DNA of 64,000 nucleotides from Verrucomicrobiia bacterium (lineage in GTDB: Bacteria; Verrucomicrobiota; Verrucomicrobiia; Verrucomicrobiales; Akkermansiaceae). Of this stretch, positions 38,800-51,924 are shown piece by piece; the first letter of the stretch is position 1; each line of letters starts with the position of its first letter. The DNA lies in NCBI GenBank assembly GCA_030432565.1, contig JAUIGV010000004.1:186001-250000 (forward strand). Direction: 5' to 3'. Made by a program: the position numbers and the translations under genes. The notes under the pieces are model-generated. The model did no database searches. It was given only the letters and a program-made list of their open reading frames with translations, and was not told where the DNA came from.

Positions 38800-39636
38800 C
38801 TATCGCCCCAGCATGCCGCGGCGATAGACATCGACCGCCTTCAAAAAGCCCTGCCACTTTGCCCCGGGCCGGCCGTTCGAAAGAAGGAAATGCGGGCAGT
38901 TTTTGTTGGGAGGATTCTTGCCGCGTCGAGGCCACTTGTAGTGAGGGACAACCCGGGAAACCGGAAGGTCGTATTTCACGCAAAGCCATGCCGCGAGTTT
39001 CGCCGTCCGTTCAAGCGTCATGCTGCGGCTATTGCCTGGATGCTCACACATCTCAATTCCGATGCTGTAGCGGTTGCCGGGACCATCATAGTCCGCGTGA
39101 TTTCCACGCTCGTTGGTGGGAAGATGCTGGACGGCACGATCCTCATCCACGGTGTAGTGCCACGAAAGACGACCGAGAGCGCCATTCTTGAGTGCCTTGG
39201 AGTGGCGCAACGCATCAGCGCCCCTGCTCCAGTTTTGAGTCGAATGAATTGTGATATAGCGGGGTGACATACTCTTTCGAGATCTGCCGCGGGCACCGTA
39301 GGACAGAAAATCTTTTTTGACGTTCACCTGACGGTAAACAGATGAAGGGCTTCTCGACGGGGCAGAAGATGACCTCGAACTCCGAATCATCGGGTCGCTG
39401 TTCAAAGAGGCCGTCGATGGCCCGGTCGAAGTCACGGTGCGACCGTATTCCCGCTTCCAGGTCTCTGCCCGTGCATTATTGGCACGGTCATGAATTCCAG
39501 TGTAGGGATTTCGGGAACCCACCCAATATGGCGTGTAAATATCACCCACACTGACAACAGGGGGGTCTGCGGAACAAGCCACGAACAAGCCAACGCCCAA
39601 GCCGGAGAGCGACAACCAAAGTGATTTCTTTCGCAT
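38800..39636 (-). CDS. N-acetylmuramoyl-L-alanine amidase (Amidase_2), lipoprotein
   Basis: Lipobox-like LFVACS; SPRYITIHSTQNWSRGADALRHSKALKNGALGRLSWHYTVDEDRAVQHLP; IGIEMCEH. Confidence 0.85.
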   Translation of the reverse strand: MRKKSLWLSLSGLGVGLFVACSADPPVVSVGDIYTPYWVGSRNPYTGIHDRANNARAETWKREYGRTVTSTGPSTASLNSDPMIRSSRSSSAPSRSPSSVYRQVNVKKDFLSYGARGRSRKSMSPRYITIHSTQNWSRGADALRHSKALKNGALGRLSWHYTVDEDRAVQHLPTNERGNHADYDGPGNRYSIGIEMCEHPGNSRSMTLERTAKLAAWLCVKYDLPVSRVVPHYKWPRRGKNPPNKNCPHFLLSNGRPGAKWQGFLKAVDVYRRGMLGR

Positions 39637-39887
39637 GATGAGAATTTCATAGCAACTTAATGAGTAGAAAGGAAGACCATGTTTCCGAAAACAGCATTTT
39701 GTTGCGGTTTCCCGACTCCACCCCACAAGGTGTTCGCCGCCCAAAGCTATAAGGACATGAACACACCAATATTTCCCGGCGAGAAAACCATCAACCTGAA
39801 TGCCTCGATTCAACCCAACCCATTTTTTCAGCTGGTCATTCTCCCACCCACCGACGAGAAATCCTCCGGTCAGAGGCTCTCTCATCC

Positions 39888-40562
39888 ATGAAACCACGAA
39901 AAATCGTCGCGCAGGCCACGACCTGCACTCAACTCAATCTGGACTTTATCGAACACGATGGAAGGTTCTTTCTGGAGTGCGAAGGTCGACAAGTTGATGG
40001 CAGCAACCAGGGATTTGCCACGAGGAAACTCATCGAATTAATGAGTCGCCCCTTTCGCCCTGCACGCCAACCGAGGATTCTGTTTCTCGGACTGGGATTA
40101 GGACATGCCGTGGCAGCAGCGCGTGAGTCTTTACCTCAGGAGAAAGCCTCCTTTGTTGTTCTCCCCGAAGCTGCGGAGCTGGCCGATTTAATTTCAGCCA
40201 ATCTAGCTGCCGACCCACTTGATGATGAACGGGTGCATCTGGACGACCTCGATCCATTCGCTCCGCTGCCTTCGGAATACTCGGCAAGCCAGGGAATCTT
40301 CGCCGACCTCGATCAACTCGAAGCTCTTTCTCCAAAGAATTGGTCGATCACCAGTCCTTCTGTTCTTGGTAATTTTCAGGAACGACTCAAAAACGGAGGG
40401 CTTCTCGGATTGATTGTGAACCGCCCGGTTACGGGCCTTGAGAAAGAACTTCGAAAATCAGGATTTGAGGTCGCCACGGATCTCGCTCCCTTTTCCGAAA
40501 AATCAAAGAAAAATCGAACCCTTTACCTCGCTCGCAAAGGGCAGTATCAACGCACCCATTAA
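39888..40562 (+). CDS. Spermidine-synthase-like protein
   Basis: LFLGLGLGHAVAAARESLP...HLDDLDPF; Rossmann-like pattern. Confidence 0.55.
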   Translation: MKPRKIVAQATTCTQLNLDFIEHDGRFFLECEGRQVDGSNQGFATRKLIELMSRPFRPARQPRILFLGLGLGHAVAAARESLPQEKASFVVLPEAAELADLISANLAADPLDDERVHLDDLDPFAPLPSEYSASQGIFADLDQLEALSPKNWSITSPSVLGNFQERLKNGGLLGLIVNRPVTGLEKELRKSGFEVATDLAPFSEKSKKNRTLYLARKGQYQRTH

Positions 40563-40574
40563 GACGCTTCTTCA

Positions 40575-41972
40575 ATGAAATCACCCTATCTTCTTCCAGC
40601 TCTCTTTCTGGCCAATTGCTTTGCCGGCGAATTGACGATCAAGTCACAACCTCTGGAAACGAGCCTCGAGCTTGATGCCACTTTCATCCCTGATCAGCCA
40701 AAGGTATTTAAGATTGAAGCAGATCAATGGTCGCAGTTTGTCATTGCCGAACTTGTCGATCACGGCGCCAAAGTCAAAAAAGACCAAGTGATCCTCGCAT
40801 TCGAGGCGGAGGACTATCAACGCCATCTCGCTGAGACAAAGGAAGCTGCCAAGGGGCGAAAGATCGCTCTGGCCAACGCCGAACGTGAACTCGCTGATCT
40901 TAAGGTCTCCACTCCCAGGCTGCTCGAAGGATTAAAATTGGCACGTGACCGGGCCAAGGAATCCCTCGATTATTTCACCGAGACGGGACGAGCACTCCAG
41001 GAGGAGGATGCCAGGGAAAGCCTCGATCGCGCAAAGCGGAGCCTCAGCTATCAAGAAGAAGAGCTTAAGCAGCTCCTTAAGATGTATCAGGAAGACGGCA
41101 TTACCGAAGAGACCGAGGAGATCATTCTCAAGCGCCAACGGGCTTCGGTGGAAAGCGCCAGATTTACACTCAAGAAAACTGAGCAAAGTTCCAAATGGGC
41201 GCTTGAAAAGACGATCCCGCGGCAGGCTGTCGATCTAAAAAGAGCCTATGATGATGCGCTCCTCGCCCATGAAACCGGCATGATCAAACTTCCGCACGCC
41301 CTTGAAGAGACGATGCTCTCTTTTGCCAAGACCCAAAGGTCCCACGCTAAATCGGACCAAGATCTGCAGGAGCTGATCAAGGATGGGACATTTATGACTT
41401 TGAAGGCGCCAGTCGACGGGACCATCTATTACGGAGAAATAAGCGACAATTCTTGGTCGGTCGGCGGAACTGCCAAGTTTCTTTTTGAAACCGGGGTCGC
41501 CCCCGCCAACACGGCCTTAATGTCTCTCGTGCCGGATGGCAGCACGCTCACCCTGCAGGGATCGATTTCACAGAAAGATCGGTTGCAAATACCTGCCGAG
41601 GCCAAAGGAACTGTCTCAGTCGAAGGCTTGGAAGATGCCAATTTCCCCGTCACTCTGACGCAACTCGATACCGCGCCGAATGCCTCGGGACAATATGGAG
41701 TTGGTCTGAGTGTCGAACTTCCGAAAGAATCCCCCATTGTCACGGGAATGAAGGGCAAAGTCCAACTGGTCACTTACCGGAAGGAAGCCGCAATCAGCAT
41801 TCCCCCGAATGCCATCACCGATGAAGGTGGAAAGTCTTCCGTAAAACTAAAGATGGCGGACGGTAAACATGAGATGCGTGAAGTCAAAACCGGCCGGACC
41901 GTGAACGGTAAAATCGAGATCCTTGAGGGGCTCGAAGTGGACCAGGTCATTCTTGTTCCAGACCCTGAATAA
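40575..41972 (+). CDS. HlyD/RND-type periplasmic adaptor (membrane fusion) protein
   Basis: Coiled-coil with flanking lipoyl halves; TLKAPVDGTIYYGEI; AISIPPNAITDEGG. Confidence 0.75.
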   Translation: MKSPYLLPALFLANCFAGELTIKSQPLETSLELDATFIPDQPKVFKIEADQWSQFVIAELVDHGAKVKKDQVILAFEAEDYQRHLAETKEAAKGRKIALANAERELADLKVSTPRLLEGLKLARDRAKESLDYFTETGRALQEEDARESLDRAKRSLSYQEEELKQLLKMYQEDGITEETEEIILKRQRASVESARFTLKKTEQSSKWALEKTIPRQAVDLKRAYDDALLAHETGMIKLPHALEETMLSFAKTQRSHAKSDQDLQELIKDGTFMTLKAPVDGTIYYGEISDNSWSVGGTAKFLFETGVAPANTALMSLVPDGSTLTLQGSISQKDRLQIPAEAKGTVSVEGLEDANFPVTLTQLDTAPNASGQYGVGLSVELPKESPIVTGMKGKVQLVTYRKEAAISIPPNAITDEGGKSSVKLKMADGKHEMREVKTGRTVNGKIEILEGLEVDQVILVPDPE

Positions 41973-41990
41973 TCGATTCTTTTGATCTCC

Positions 41991-43151
41991 ATGCGGCTTC
42001 TAATCATTACTTCAACGCTCCTTCTTCTCAAGATCGGCGCGCAAAACCTCCCTAAACTGGGAGCGCTACCTGCGGTTGAACCATTGAAGGAAGGCGAACT
42101 GGAGGCTTCGATCAAACGGGGAGTCGATTATCTCGTCGGAAAACAAAACAAGGATGGCTCATGGGGAGGGCCCACTCGCACCAAGGGACTCAATATCTAC
42201 GCGCCAGTTCCCGATTCACATCTCGCCTTCCGGACAGGAGCCTCGACTCTGGCACTCAGCGGATTGCTCGACAGTGGTGACCGGAGGCCTGAGGTCGTCG
42301 CTGCGATCGAGAAAGCGGAGGCCTGGCTTTTTGAAAAACTTCCAAAACTGAGACACCTGGACCCAACGACAACCTACAACGTCTGGGGACATGCCTATGG
42401 ACTTCGTGCGATTGCCGATCTTTATCAGTATCGAAAGGGCGACGAGGCCAAGCTTTCCCGTTTGAAACAACTCGCGGCCAAGCAGATCGACATGCTGATA
42501 AAGACCGAGGATGTCAACGGCGGCTGGGGATACCTAGACTTCGACAATCACACCGCTCACTTCTCCGGCATTCCCACTTCATTTACGACCGCAACAGTAT
42601 TGCTGGGGATGAAGGACGCCGAGAAAACCTTTGGACTTTCTATTCCCGAGAAGGAGGTAAAACGCGGACTCGTTTCCATCAATAAGCAACGGACACCCGA
42701 CTGGTCATTTGTTTACTCCTATGATCACCGTTACCGACCGAGATACGGAATCAATCGCCCTGCCGGCTCATTGGGGCGTTCACAAGTCTGCATGGCTGCG
42801 ATGCGCAAATTTGGAGATAAGCGGGTCACCGACGATCTTCTCGAGCACTGGCTCCACCGACTCTGCCTCAGAGAAGGTTGGTTTGATATTGGCCGTAAAA
42901 GACCGGTTCCTCACGAGACCCACTTTTCAATTTCCGGATACTTTTATTACTACGGATTCTACTACGCAACGGAGTGTCTGCAAATGCTTCCCGGTGATCG
43001 TCAGAAAACATACATCCCCCACCTCGCACGGCACATTATGAGCAAACAGGAGAAGGATGGTTCATGGTGGGATTACCCTCTTTACGACTACCACCAACCT
43101 TACGGGACCGGTTACGCGCTAACCACCCTATCAAGACTGCGAACGAAGTAG
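41991..43151 (+). CDS. Exported prenyltransferase/squalene-oxidase (alpha/alpha-toroid) repeat protein
   Basis: IKRGVDYLVGKQNKDGSWGG; VNGGWGYLDF; MSKQEKDGSWWDYPL. Confidence 0.82.
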   Translation: MRLLIITSTLLLLKIGAQNLPKLGALPAVEPLKEGELEASIKRGVDYLVGKQNKDGSWGGPTRTKGLNIYAPVPDSHLAFRTGASTLALSGLLDSGDRRPEVVAAIEKAEAWLFEKLPKLRHLDPTTTYNVWGHAYGLRAIADLYQYRKGDEAKLSRLKQLAAKQIDMLIKTEDVNGGWGYLDFDNHTAHFSGIPTSFTTATVLLGMKDAEKTFGLSIPEKEVKRGLVSINKQRTPDWSFVYSYDHRYRPRYGINRPAGSLGRSQVCMAAMRKFGDKRVTDDLLEHWLHRLCLREGWFDIGRKRPVPHETHFSISGYFYYYGFYYATECLQMLPGDRQKTYIPHLARHIMSKQEKDGSWWDYPLYDYHQPYGTGYALTTLSRLRTK

Positions 43152-43167
43152 TTCCTGCAGACCACTT

Positions 43168-43674
43168 CTAGCGCACCACCACATCGTCGTCGGTCCAGTG
43201 CTCCCTATCGGGACCTGCGGAACGGTATTCAAAACGAAGACCACTCAAACGATGAAAAAAGATCGGGATCCCATTTCGATCCAACAATACCCCGTCAGAT
43301 TGAATTAGGGGATGTTCCGCTGGCATCCAGGCAAGTTTTTCCGGATTTGCTCCCTGAAGAAACCGGACAATCTCCGGATTCCCGGGTAAGTGGAAGGTGT
43401 CGAAGTTTTTCATGAGCAACTGGCAATGAGTCACAACATCTCGAAGCGCTTCCAAATCTCGCTTCGTGTCTCCATTTGTCTCACCATATTCCTCAGTGAA
43501 CGGATTCCCTGCGATAAACTTTAACTCCTCTTTTTCAGAAGTCAGAGGGGCACTCTTCTCTTTCTCCCGAACACTCTCCTGCTTAATTGGGTCCGGCTGA
43601 TCGATTCCCGGGAAATAGAATCCGAGAATTACCAAAACGATAGCAATCCCTGCGCAAAGAGCCTTCATTCTCAC
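43168..43674 (-). CDS. Hypothetical exported protein
   Basis: Signal peptide; translationally overlapping the DUF1501 gene. Confidence 0.6.
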   Translation of the reverse strand: MRMKALCAGIAIVLVILGFYFPGIDQPDPIKQESVREKEKSAPLTSEKEELKFIAGNPFTEEYGETNGDTKRDLEALRDVVTHCQLLMKNFDTFHLPGNPEIVRFLQGANPEKLAWMPAEHPLIQSDGVLLDRNGIPIFFHRLSGLRFEYRSAGPDREHWTDDDVVVR

Positions 43675-45107
43675 ATTTTCATGAAGCCAAGAGGAGCACC
43701 ATCTTCAACGACATCATGAAAGTTGGCCAGATTGGGGAGGACCAAATCTCGCACATTACCTGGAGAAACGCCCATCCAGAGGGCCAGGTCGGCCACATAT
43801 TGATCCACAGAGGTCGTGGGAATAAATCGTCCGCGTCCGGTGTCGAGATCGTTACCAAGATCGAGTGAGGGATACTCACCAAAAAACTTTCCGCCATCGA
43901 CACCTCCACCGACAACAAATTGGTGCCCACCCCAGGCATGGTCGGTGCCATTTCCGTTTGGCGTCAGGGTCCGACCAAAATCCGACGCGGTAAAGAGAGT
44001 CACTTGGTTCTCCACGCCCAAATCGACCATGGCCTGATAAAACTGGCCGACAGCCTCACTCACCTGCCCTAACATTGCCGGATGATCTTCCAACCCGTTG
44101 TGATGATCCCACCCTCCTAGCTCGACAAAGAATGTCTGTCGTTTTTTAGCCAAAGGCCCCCGGGCGGCAATCGTTTCTGCGACAGCTTTAAGTTGTGAGG
44201 CCAATCGATTCCCAGTGCTAAACTCCGTACCTAACGCACCCGTGGCCTCCAGAGCCGCCCGATATTCGGCACTGGCTGAAATCGCGGCCTTTTTGGTGGA
44301 AGCAAAAGCCTTCTCAAAGGCATTTTGGTATTCGGCTTCCAGAATCGACTCCTGGGCTGCCTGCTTGTGTCGATAGCCCCATCGATTCCAGAGCCGGATC
44401 TCAGGAACACTGGAAGCACTTCTAGAAAGGACCGAGGTTGCCCCCCCGCTTTGGAAAAGATTAACTCCGGCAAGAGACACGTTCATGGAAACCTGGCTCT
44501 CACCATTCAAGTCATTTAAAAGTTCCGCCAAACGTCCGCCCCAACCGCTAAGTGGTGAACGATTGGTGGGAAGCCCTGACTGCCAGTGGAGCTGTTGGTC
44601 CGAGTGTGAATAAAGTCCCAGCGGCAAATTCGCAGATTGGTTTTGAATCTCAAGCTTGGTGACAGGCTCGACGAGCGTTCCGACATTGTTGACAAAAGAC
44701 GCTTTTCCTGAATCAAAAAGAGCTTTCAACTCGGGCATCTCCACATTCAGACCCAGTGTCCGGCCATCCGGCGAGGGCAACGGATTTCCTATTGGAGTAA
44801 AATCAGTTTCAGGGAGAGCGACATCACCCCGTGCCGCCACGTATTCGGGATAGCCTCGTGAGGCGTCGACTGGAGCCAACATATTAAAGGAGTCATTCCC
44901 CCCGGCGAGAAAAACGCAAACCAATGCCTTGTAATCTTCCGCCTCTTCATTGTCTGCCGCCGCCAAGGATCCGGTCAGCCTCAAATTGATCAGCGAAGAA
45001 AGAAGTGAAGTGGATCCAATTGCCGAACAACTCGCTTGCCCAAGGAAGCGTCGACGATTCACGCTGCTATTTTGCTGATTATTTCTCATCAATTTAAAAC
45101 GATACAT
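43671..45107 (-). CDS. DUF1501 protein
   Basis: NRRRFLGQASCSAIG; CVFLAGGNDSFNMLAPVD; WDHHNGLEDHPAML; TASDFGRTLTPNGNGTDHAWGGHQFVVGGGV. Confidence 0.92.
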   Translation of the reverse strand: MYRFKLMRNNQQNSSVNRRRFLGQASCSAIGSTSLLSSLINLRLTGSLAAADNEEAEDYKALVCVFLAGGNDSFNMLAPVDASRGYPEYVAARGDVALPETDFTPIGNPLPSPDGRTLGLNVEMPELKALFDSGKASFVNNVGTLVEPVTKLEIQNQSANLPLGLYSHSDQQLHWQSGLPTNRSPLSGWGGRLAELLNDLNGESQVSMNVSLAGVNLFQSGGATSVLSRSASSVPEIRLWNRWGYRHKQAAQESILEAEYQNAFEKAFASTKKAAISASAEYRAALEATGALGTEFSTGNRLASQLKAVAETIAARGPLAKKRQTFFVELGGWDHHNGLEDHPAMLGQVSEAVGQFYQAMVDLGVENQVTLFTASDFGRTLTPNGNGTDHAWGGHQFVVGGGVDGGKFFGEYPSLDLGNDLDTGRGRFIPTTSVDQYVADLALWMGVSPGNVRDLVLPNLANFHDVVEDGAPLGFMKM

Positions 45108-47209
45108 TCCATCGACTGGCTCACCAGATAGATTGCGGCACGCACTCTCTCAAGTTCAGTGGTCTCGCTTTGCACGGCTGTCAAAATCGCGGCTCTTGTT
45201 TCGGATCTCAGCCTTCCCCCGGTCATCAGAAGATCAACCCTGTCAATCAGTGCACCAGGGTCGTCCGCAAGCGCAAGTTCCTGGCTGAAATCGAAGCTTC
45301 CGAACACACCTGCTTCCTCGACCGTGGCTGCAAAGCGCGAGTCCGACCTCAGCATCTGTGACAAGGAAGCAAGCTGAAGTTCAGGACTCACCATTCCGGC
45401 CACACGAAACTCACCCTCCGGAGAAAAGTCAGGGAGATAGAAATTGAAAACACTCGGGGAAAGCATGGGAAACTGACCAAAGTCATCATTCAGCAGCGGT
45501 TGGTTGGTCGCATATTTCCCATCGTCCGTGACAAGATCGAACGCCCTCGAAAGACTGGCATACCGGATAATTGGTTCACGAACTTTTCCACGAAAGCGAC
45601 CACCCGAGCCATCGTTGAGGACCTCGGGATCTAACAAAATCGCCTTCATCACCTCTCCAAGGTCATAAGGTTCGCCACTGGAATCGTCTAACCAAACCCT
45701 GGAAACCCGGGCCAAATATCCCGGAGATGGGTTTGAACTTGTAAAACGTTGAATCAGGAGCCGACTCAAAAACGGAGGGAGCGAGGGGTGCGATACAAGA
45801 GCATCGAGGGTGGCTTGCACTTCCTCCTCACCAGTTTGCGAACCATCCAACTCGACCCCGTTAATGATGGACTTGGGACCAGGTTCATGTTCTTCGTCCC
45901 AAACCTTCATCTTATAAAAATAGTCGTTCCCCCGGGCCACATTGTAAAAGCTCGTCGCCGTCCGGCCGTTATTGGTCGTTGAATGACTCATCCCGGTAAA
46001 AACCTTTGCCATTTCGGTGATCGTGTCGTTGTCGTAGGTCGGAATAAAGTCACCATCCTCGTCGAGCTTTCGCGATCCGTCCGGATTCAACTCCCACAAG
46101 CCAATCGTAAAAAGCTGCATAATTTCACGCGCAAAATTTTCGTCAGGGAAGCGCGTTGGGTTAACCGGGTCATCCGATTTACGATTGTTCAAATGAGACA
46201 AATAAAACCCCATTACAGGGCTGTAGGTCACGTTCTCAAGAATGTCACGATATGACCCAAACGCTCGCGCCGTGAAGATATCGTAATAGCGCGCCTGGGT
46301 GATGTAGTTGTCACCGATAACACTGCCTCCTTTAAAGTTCACGACAAGGATTTGGCTCAGCGCATAAGCAATTCGCTGCCTCAATTGGTCGGGTGCAATA
46401 TTGGCAGATCGCCACCAACCATCACGCCCTCTGGAACTATTAATACTTAAGGCATTCCTCGAAATGGAGGTCTGCAAGCGCGTTGTTGGAATTGTCGCTT
46501 GATCATCCATCCACCCGGTCAGTCCCATCGCCATCACGTCTGCAATCGACTCGTCGGTTGGGCCAAACGTTGCTCTCAACAAAAACCGGGCCGCTTCCTT
46601 CTCGCCCGGAAGCCTTCGAGCAAGCTGCCTTCCGTTGGTCAAAAGAGCACCTTCTTCCGCCTCAAGGGCGCGAAGGGCGGCTATGAAGTCACCTTCGCCG
46701 GAGCCATCCATCCCTGCAACACTTTCATCGCTCGTCCCAAGTAGAATCTCCTCCCAAGCATTCAATCCGTCTCCGTCCATGTCAACATCGGCGACCGCGA
46801 CTCGAAAAACACCACCGACGGAAGACTCCAAGCTGACTGTTTGAACAGCAGCTACCCTCGAAGGAAGAACCCAGGCCGCTTCAGTCCAGCCATCCAAATC
46901 CGGGTCCCAACGTTCAAGTCGATAGATTTTCCCGGGCTCGGCCGGCCACGAGAATTGAACCCCGGCCTCATCTACAACCGGATTCTCAAGGACGAAAAGA
47001 CTCGTTGGATCTTGCGGATCGGTCCCTGCCATCCCTTCCGCATGGTTTGAAATCCCGTCACCATCAGAATCAACGTCGTTTGCCACAATCCCTGTGTGCT
47101 GCAACTCCCACAATTCGGACACCCCGTTGCCATTGAAATCAATCGCGCCAAAGGCAAACGGAGAAGACGCCAAAACGGCCGCTGCAATTGGTTTTAGTGG
47201 AAATTTCAT
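45089..47209 (-). CDS. DUF1800 protein
   Basis: AARFLLRATFGPTDESIADVMAMGLTGWMDDQ; FPDENFAREIMQLFTIGLWELNPDGS. Confidence 0.92.
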   Translation of the reverse strand: MKFPLKPIAAAVLASSPFAFGAIDFNGNGVSELWELQHTGIVANDVDSDGDGISNHAEGMAGTDPQDPTSLFVLENPVVDEAGVQFSWPAEPGKIYRLERWDPDLDGWTEAAWVLPSRVAAVQTVSLESSVGGVFRVAVADVDMDGDGLNAWEEILLGTSDESVAGMDGSGEGDFIAALRALEAEEGALLTNGRQLARRLPGEKEAARFLLRATFGPTDESIADVMAMGLTGWMDDQATIPTTRLQTSISRNALSINSSRGRDGWWRSANIAPDQLRQRIAYALSQILVVNFKGGSVIGDNYITQARYYDIFTARAFGSYRDILENVTYSPVMGFYLSHLNNRKSDDPVNPTRFPDENFAREIMQLFTIGLWELNPDGSRKLDEDGDFIPTYDNDTITEMAKVFTGMSHSTTNNGRTATSFYNVARGNDYFYKMKVWDEEHEPGPKSIINGVELDGSQTGEEEVQATLDALVSHPSLPPFLSRLLIQRFTSSNPSPGYLARVSRVWLDDSSGEPYDLGEVMKAILLDPEVLNDGSGGRFRGKVREPIIRYASLSRAFDLVTDDGKYATNQPLLNDDFGQFPMLSPSVFNFYLPDFSPEGEFRVAGMVSPELQLASLSQMLRSDSRFAATVEEAGVFGSFDFSQELALADDPGALIDRVDLLMTGGRLRSETRAAILTAVQSETTELERVRAAIYLVSQSMECIVLN

Positions 47210-47344
47210 AAGACGATCAGATGCCCGCTGAGCTGGTTCCAAGAGACCGTAAACATGCCATATAACTTGGCAAACTCAAATCCCTCGTAATTCACGCAGG
47301 TCAAAACCGATCCCTCCTCAAAAGTAGCTCTTGCACCAAACCCC

Positions 47345-49791
<2,447 letters not shown>

Positions 49792-49800
49792 TTCAACGCC

Positions 49801-50517
49801 ATGGGCGAGGCCCCGTCAAATTCAATTCCGAGACACGTCGCCGTCATCATGGATGGCAACGGCCGATGGGCGGAGGCACGCGGCCTTCCCCGCAAGGCCG
49901 GGCACCGGGCCGGCGCCGAATCAGTTCGCGAAGCTGTTGATGCTTGTCTGGAAAAAGGAGTCAAATTTCTCACCCTTTACGCGTTTTCCTCGGAAAACTG
50001 GAATCGTCCCGAGAAGGAAATCAACGCGCTCATGAAGCTCCTTGAGCAATTCCTTAGAACCAAGGGCAAGGAATTCCGCAAAAAGAATGTCCGCCTCAGA
50101 ACGATTGGCCGGACCCACCTTCTCCCCGAATCCTGTCGGTCGGAATTGGCGAAAGTGATCAACGACACCTCATCAAACACGGCTCTCACCGTGATTCTCG
50201 CCCTTTCATACGGCAGTCGCGAGGAAATCACCGATGCCACCCGCCGCATTGCCGAAAAAATCGCTCGTGGAGAGCTCGAGCCGGATCAAATCGAAAAAGA
50301 CACCATCGTGGAACACCTCGACACCGCTGAATTCCCCGATCCCGACTTCCTGATCCGCACTTCCGGTGAACTACGCCTCTCAAATTTCCTCCTCTGGCAG
50401 CTGAGTTACGCCGAATTTTTCATCACCGAGAAGAATTGGCCGGATTTTCGAAAATCCGACTTTAACGCAGCTCTCGAAATTTATTCTCGCAGGCAACGGC
50501 GCTTCGGGAGAGTCTGA
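49801..50517 (+). CDS. uppS: Undecaprenyl diphosphate synthase
   Basis: PRHVAVIMDGNGRWAEARGLPRKAGHRAG; LRLSNFLLWQLSYAEF. Confidence 0.96.
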   Translation: MGEAPSNSIPRHVAVIMDGNGRWAEARGLPRKAGHRAGAESVREAVDACLEKGVKFLTLYAFSSENWNRPEKEINALMKLLEQFLRTKGKEFRKKNVRLRTIGRTHLLPESCRSELAKVINDTSSNTALTVILALSYGSREEITDATRRIAEKIARGELEPDQIEKDTIVEHLDTAEFPDPDFLIRTSGELRLSNFLLWQLSYAEFFITEKNWPDFRKSDFNAALEIYSRRQRRFGRV

Positions 50518-50532
50518 CCACGCACACCAGTT

Positions 50533-51924
50533 TTGAGCACAGAACCGGAACATCATCTTCTGCTCGTCGATCAGGATCTCGACTACCTTGATTGGGCCAC
50601 CAAGCACCTCGGTGCCGAAGGCCTCAAAATCTTGCGTTGTGATCGTGCAGACAAGGCAGCCCAAGTAATCAAAAAGGCTCCGATCGATGTCGTGATCTGC
50701 GACATCAAGCTGGAACCCTTTGACGGCGTCGAATTACTCCAGCGAATCCGGGCCGCTTCTCCGGAAACAATCACCATTCTCACTGCAGTCTCGCCCACCA
50801 CGAGCCAAATTATCGAGGCCACTCAAAAAGGCGCTCTCGACGTTCTCCGCAAGGAATCACTGGCATTTGAACTCCGCCAGGTTGTCGAGTCCGCACTCCA
50901 AACCGTCGACCACCGGCGTGAGATGGGCCCCCTTTCCGAGCAACGCCCCGGACTCGCCGGTAAAACCACGATCATTGGAGTATCCCGGCCTCTTCAAGAC
51001 GTCATGAAAGTCGTTGGCCGGGTGGCACACTCCGACGCTCCCGTTCTTGTGACTGGCGAAAGCGGCACCGGAAAGGAGCTGGTTGCCCGCTCGATCCACG
51101 CATACAGTCCGCGTCGCAAAAAGGAGATGCTTGTCATCAATTGCGGTGCCATTCCCGAGAACCTTCTCGAATCGGAACTCTTTGGCCACGAAAAAGGATC
51201 CTTCACCGGAGCCATTGCCCGACGTGCCGGCCGTTTCGAAGACTCGCACGAAAGCACCCTTTTCCTGGACGAAATTGGAGATCTCCCGGCGAGTGTCCAG
51301 GTGAAGCTTCTGCGGGTGCTTCAAGACGGAACATTCTCGCGCGTGGGCAGCAACGAAACCCAGCAGACCGATGTCCGTATTGTCACCGCGACCAACAAGG
51401 ACCTCGCCCAGGAAGTCAGCCTGGGTCGCTTCCGCGAAGACCTTTACTATCGCCTGAATGTGGTCGAGATCGAACTCCCGCCACTTCGCGATCGCCAGGA
51501 AGACATCGCAATTCTTGCCGAGTTTTTCCTCGATCGCATTGCTCGCAGGAATGGCACGGCCCGCATGCGACTGACCGGAGAAGCGATCGAGCATCTTCAA
51601 AAACATCGCTGGCCCGGGAACGTTCGCGAGCTCGAAAACACAATGGCGCGGGCCTGCGCCCTTGCCCTCAATGACATCCTCCTGCCCGAGGACATTCCGA
51701 TCGGCAGAAACCCGGCCAATATGGGAGGGTCTCTCAAAGACGCCCTCGCTCTGATTTTGGAACTGTCCGAACGGGGCCAGCAAAACGCGCTCGAATTCGT
51801 CCGCGATGAACTCATCCGACACACTCTGGAACAATGTGACAACGACCTTAAGGAGGCTTCCCGGCTTCTCGGCATGACACAAGCAAACTTGAAGAAACGC
51901 CTTCCAACCGCGAGTAATGCCTAA
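50533..51924 (+). CDS. Sigma-54-dependent response regulator (NtrC family)
   Basis: Receiver domain; VTGESGTGKELVARSIH; ESELFGHEKGSFTGA; C-terminal HTH; TTG start. Confidence 0.93.
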   Translation: MSTEPEHHLLLVDQDLDYLDWATKHLGAEGLKILRCDRADKAAQVIKKAPIDVVICDIKLEPFDGVELLQRIRAASPETITILTAVSPTTSQIIEATQKGALDVLRKESLAFELRQVVESALQTVDHRREMGPLSEQRPGLAGKTTIIGVSRPLQDVMKVVGRVAHSDAPVLVTGESGTGKELVARSIHAYSPRRKKEMLVINCGAIPENLLESELFGHEKGSFTGAIARRAGRFEDSHESTLFLDEIGDLPASVQVKLLRVLQDGTFSRVGSNETQQTDVRIVTATNKDLAQEVSLGRFREDLYYRLNVVEIELPPLRDRQEDIAILAEFFLDRIARRNGTARMRLTGEAIEHLQKHRWPGNVRELENTMARACALALNDILLPEDIPIGRNPANMGGSLKDALALILELSERGQQNALEFVRDELIRHTLEQCDNDLKEASRLLGMTQANLKKRLPTASNA

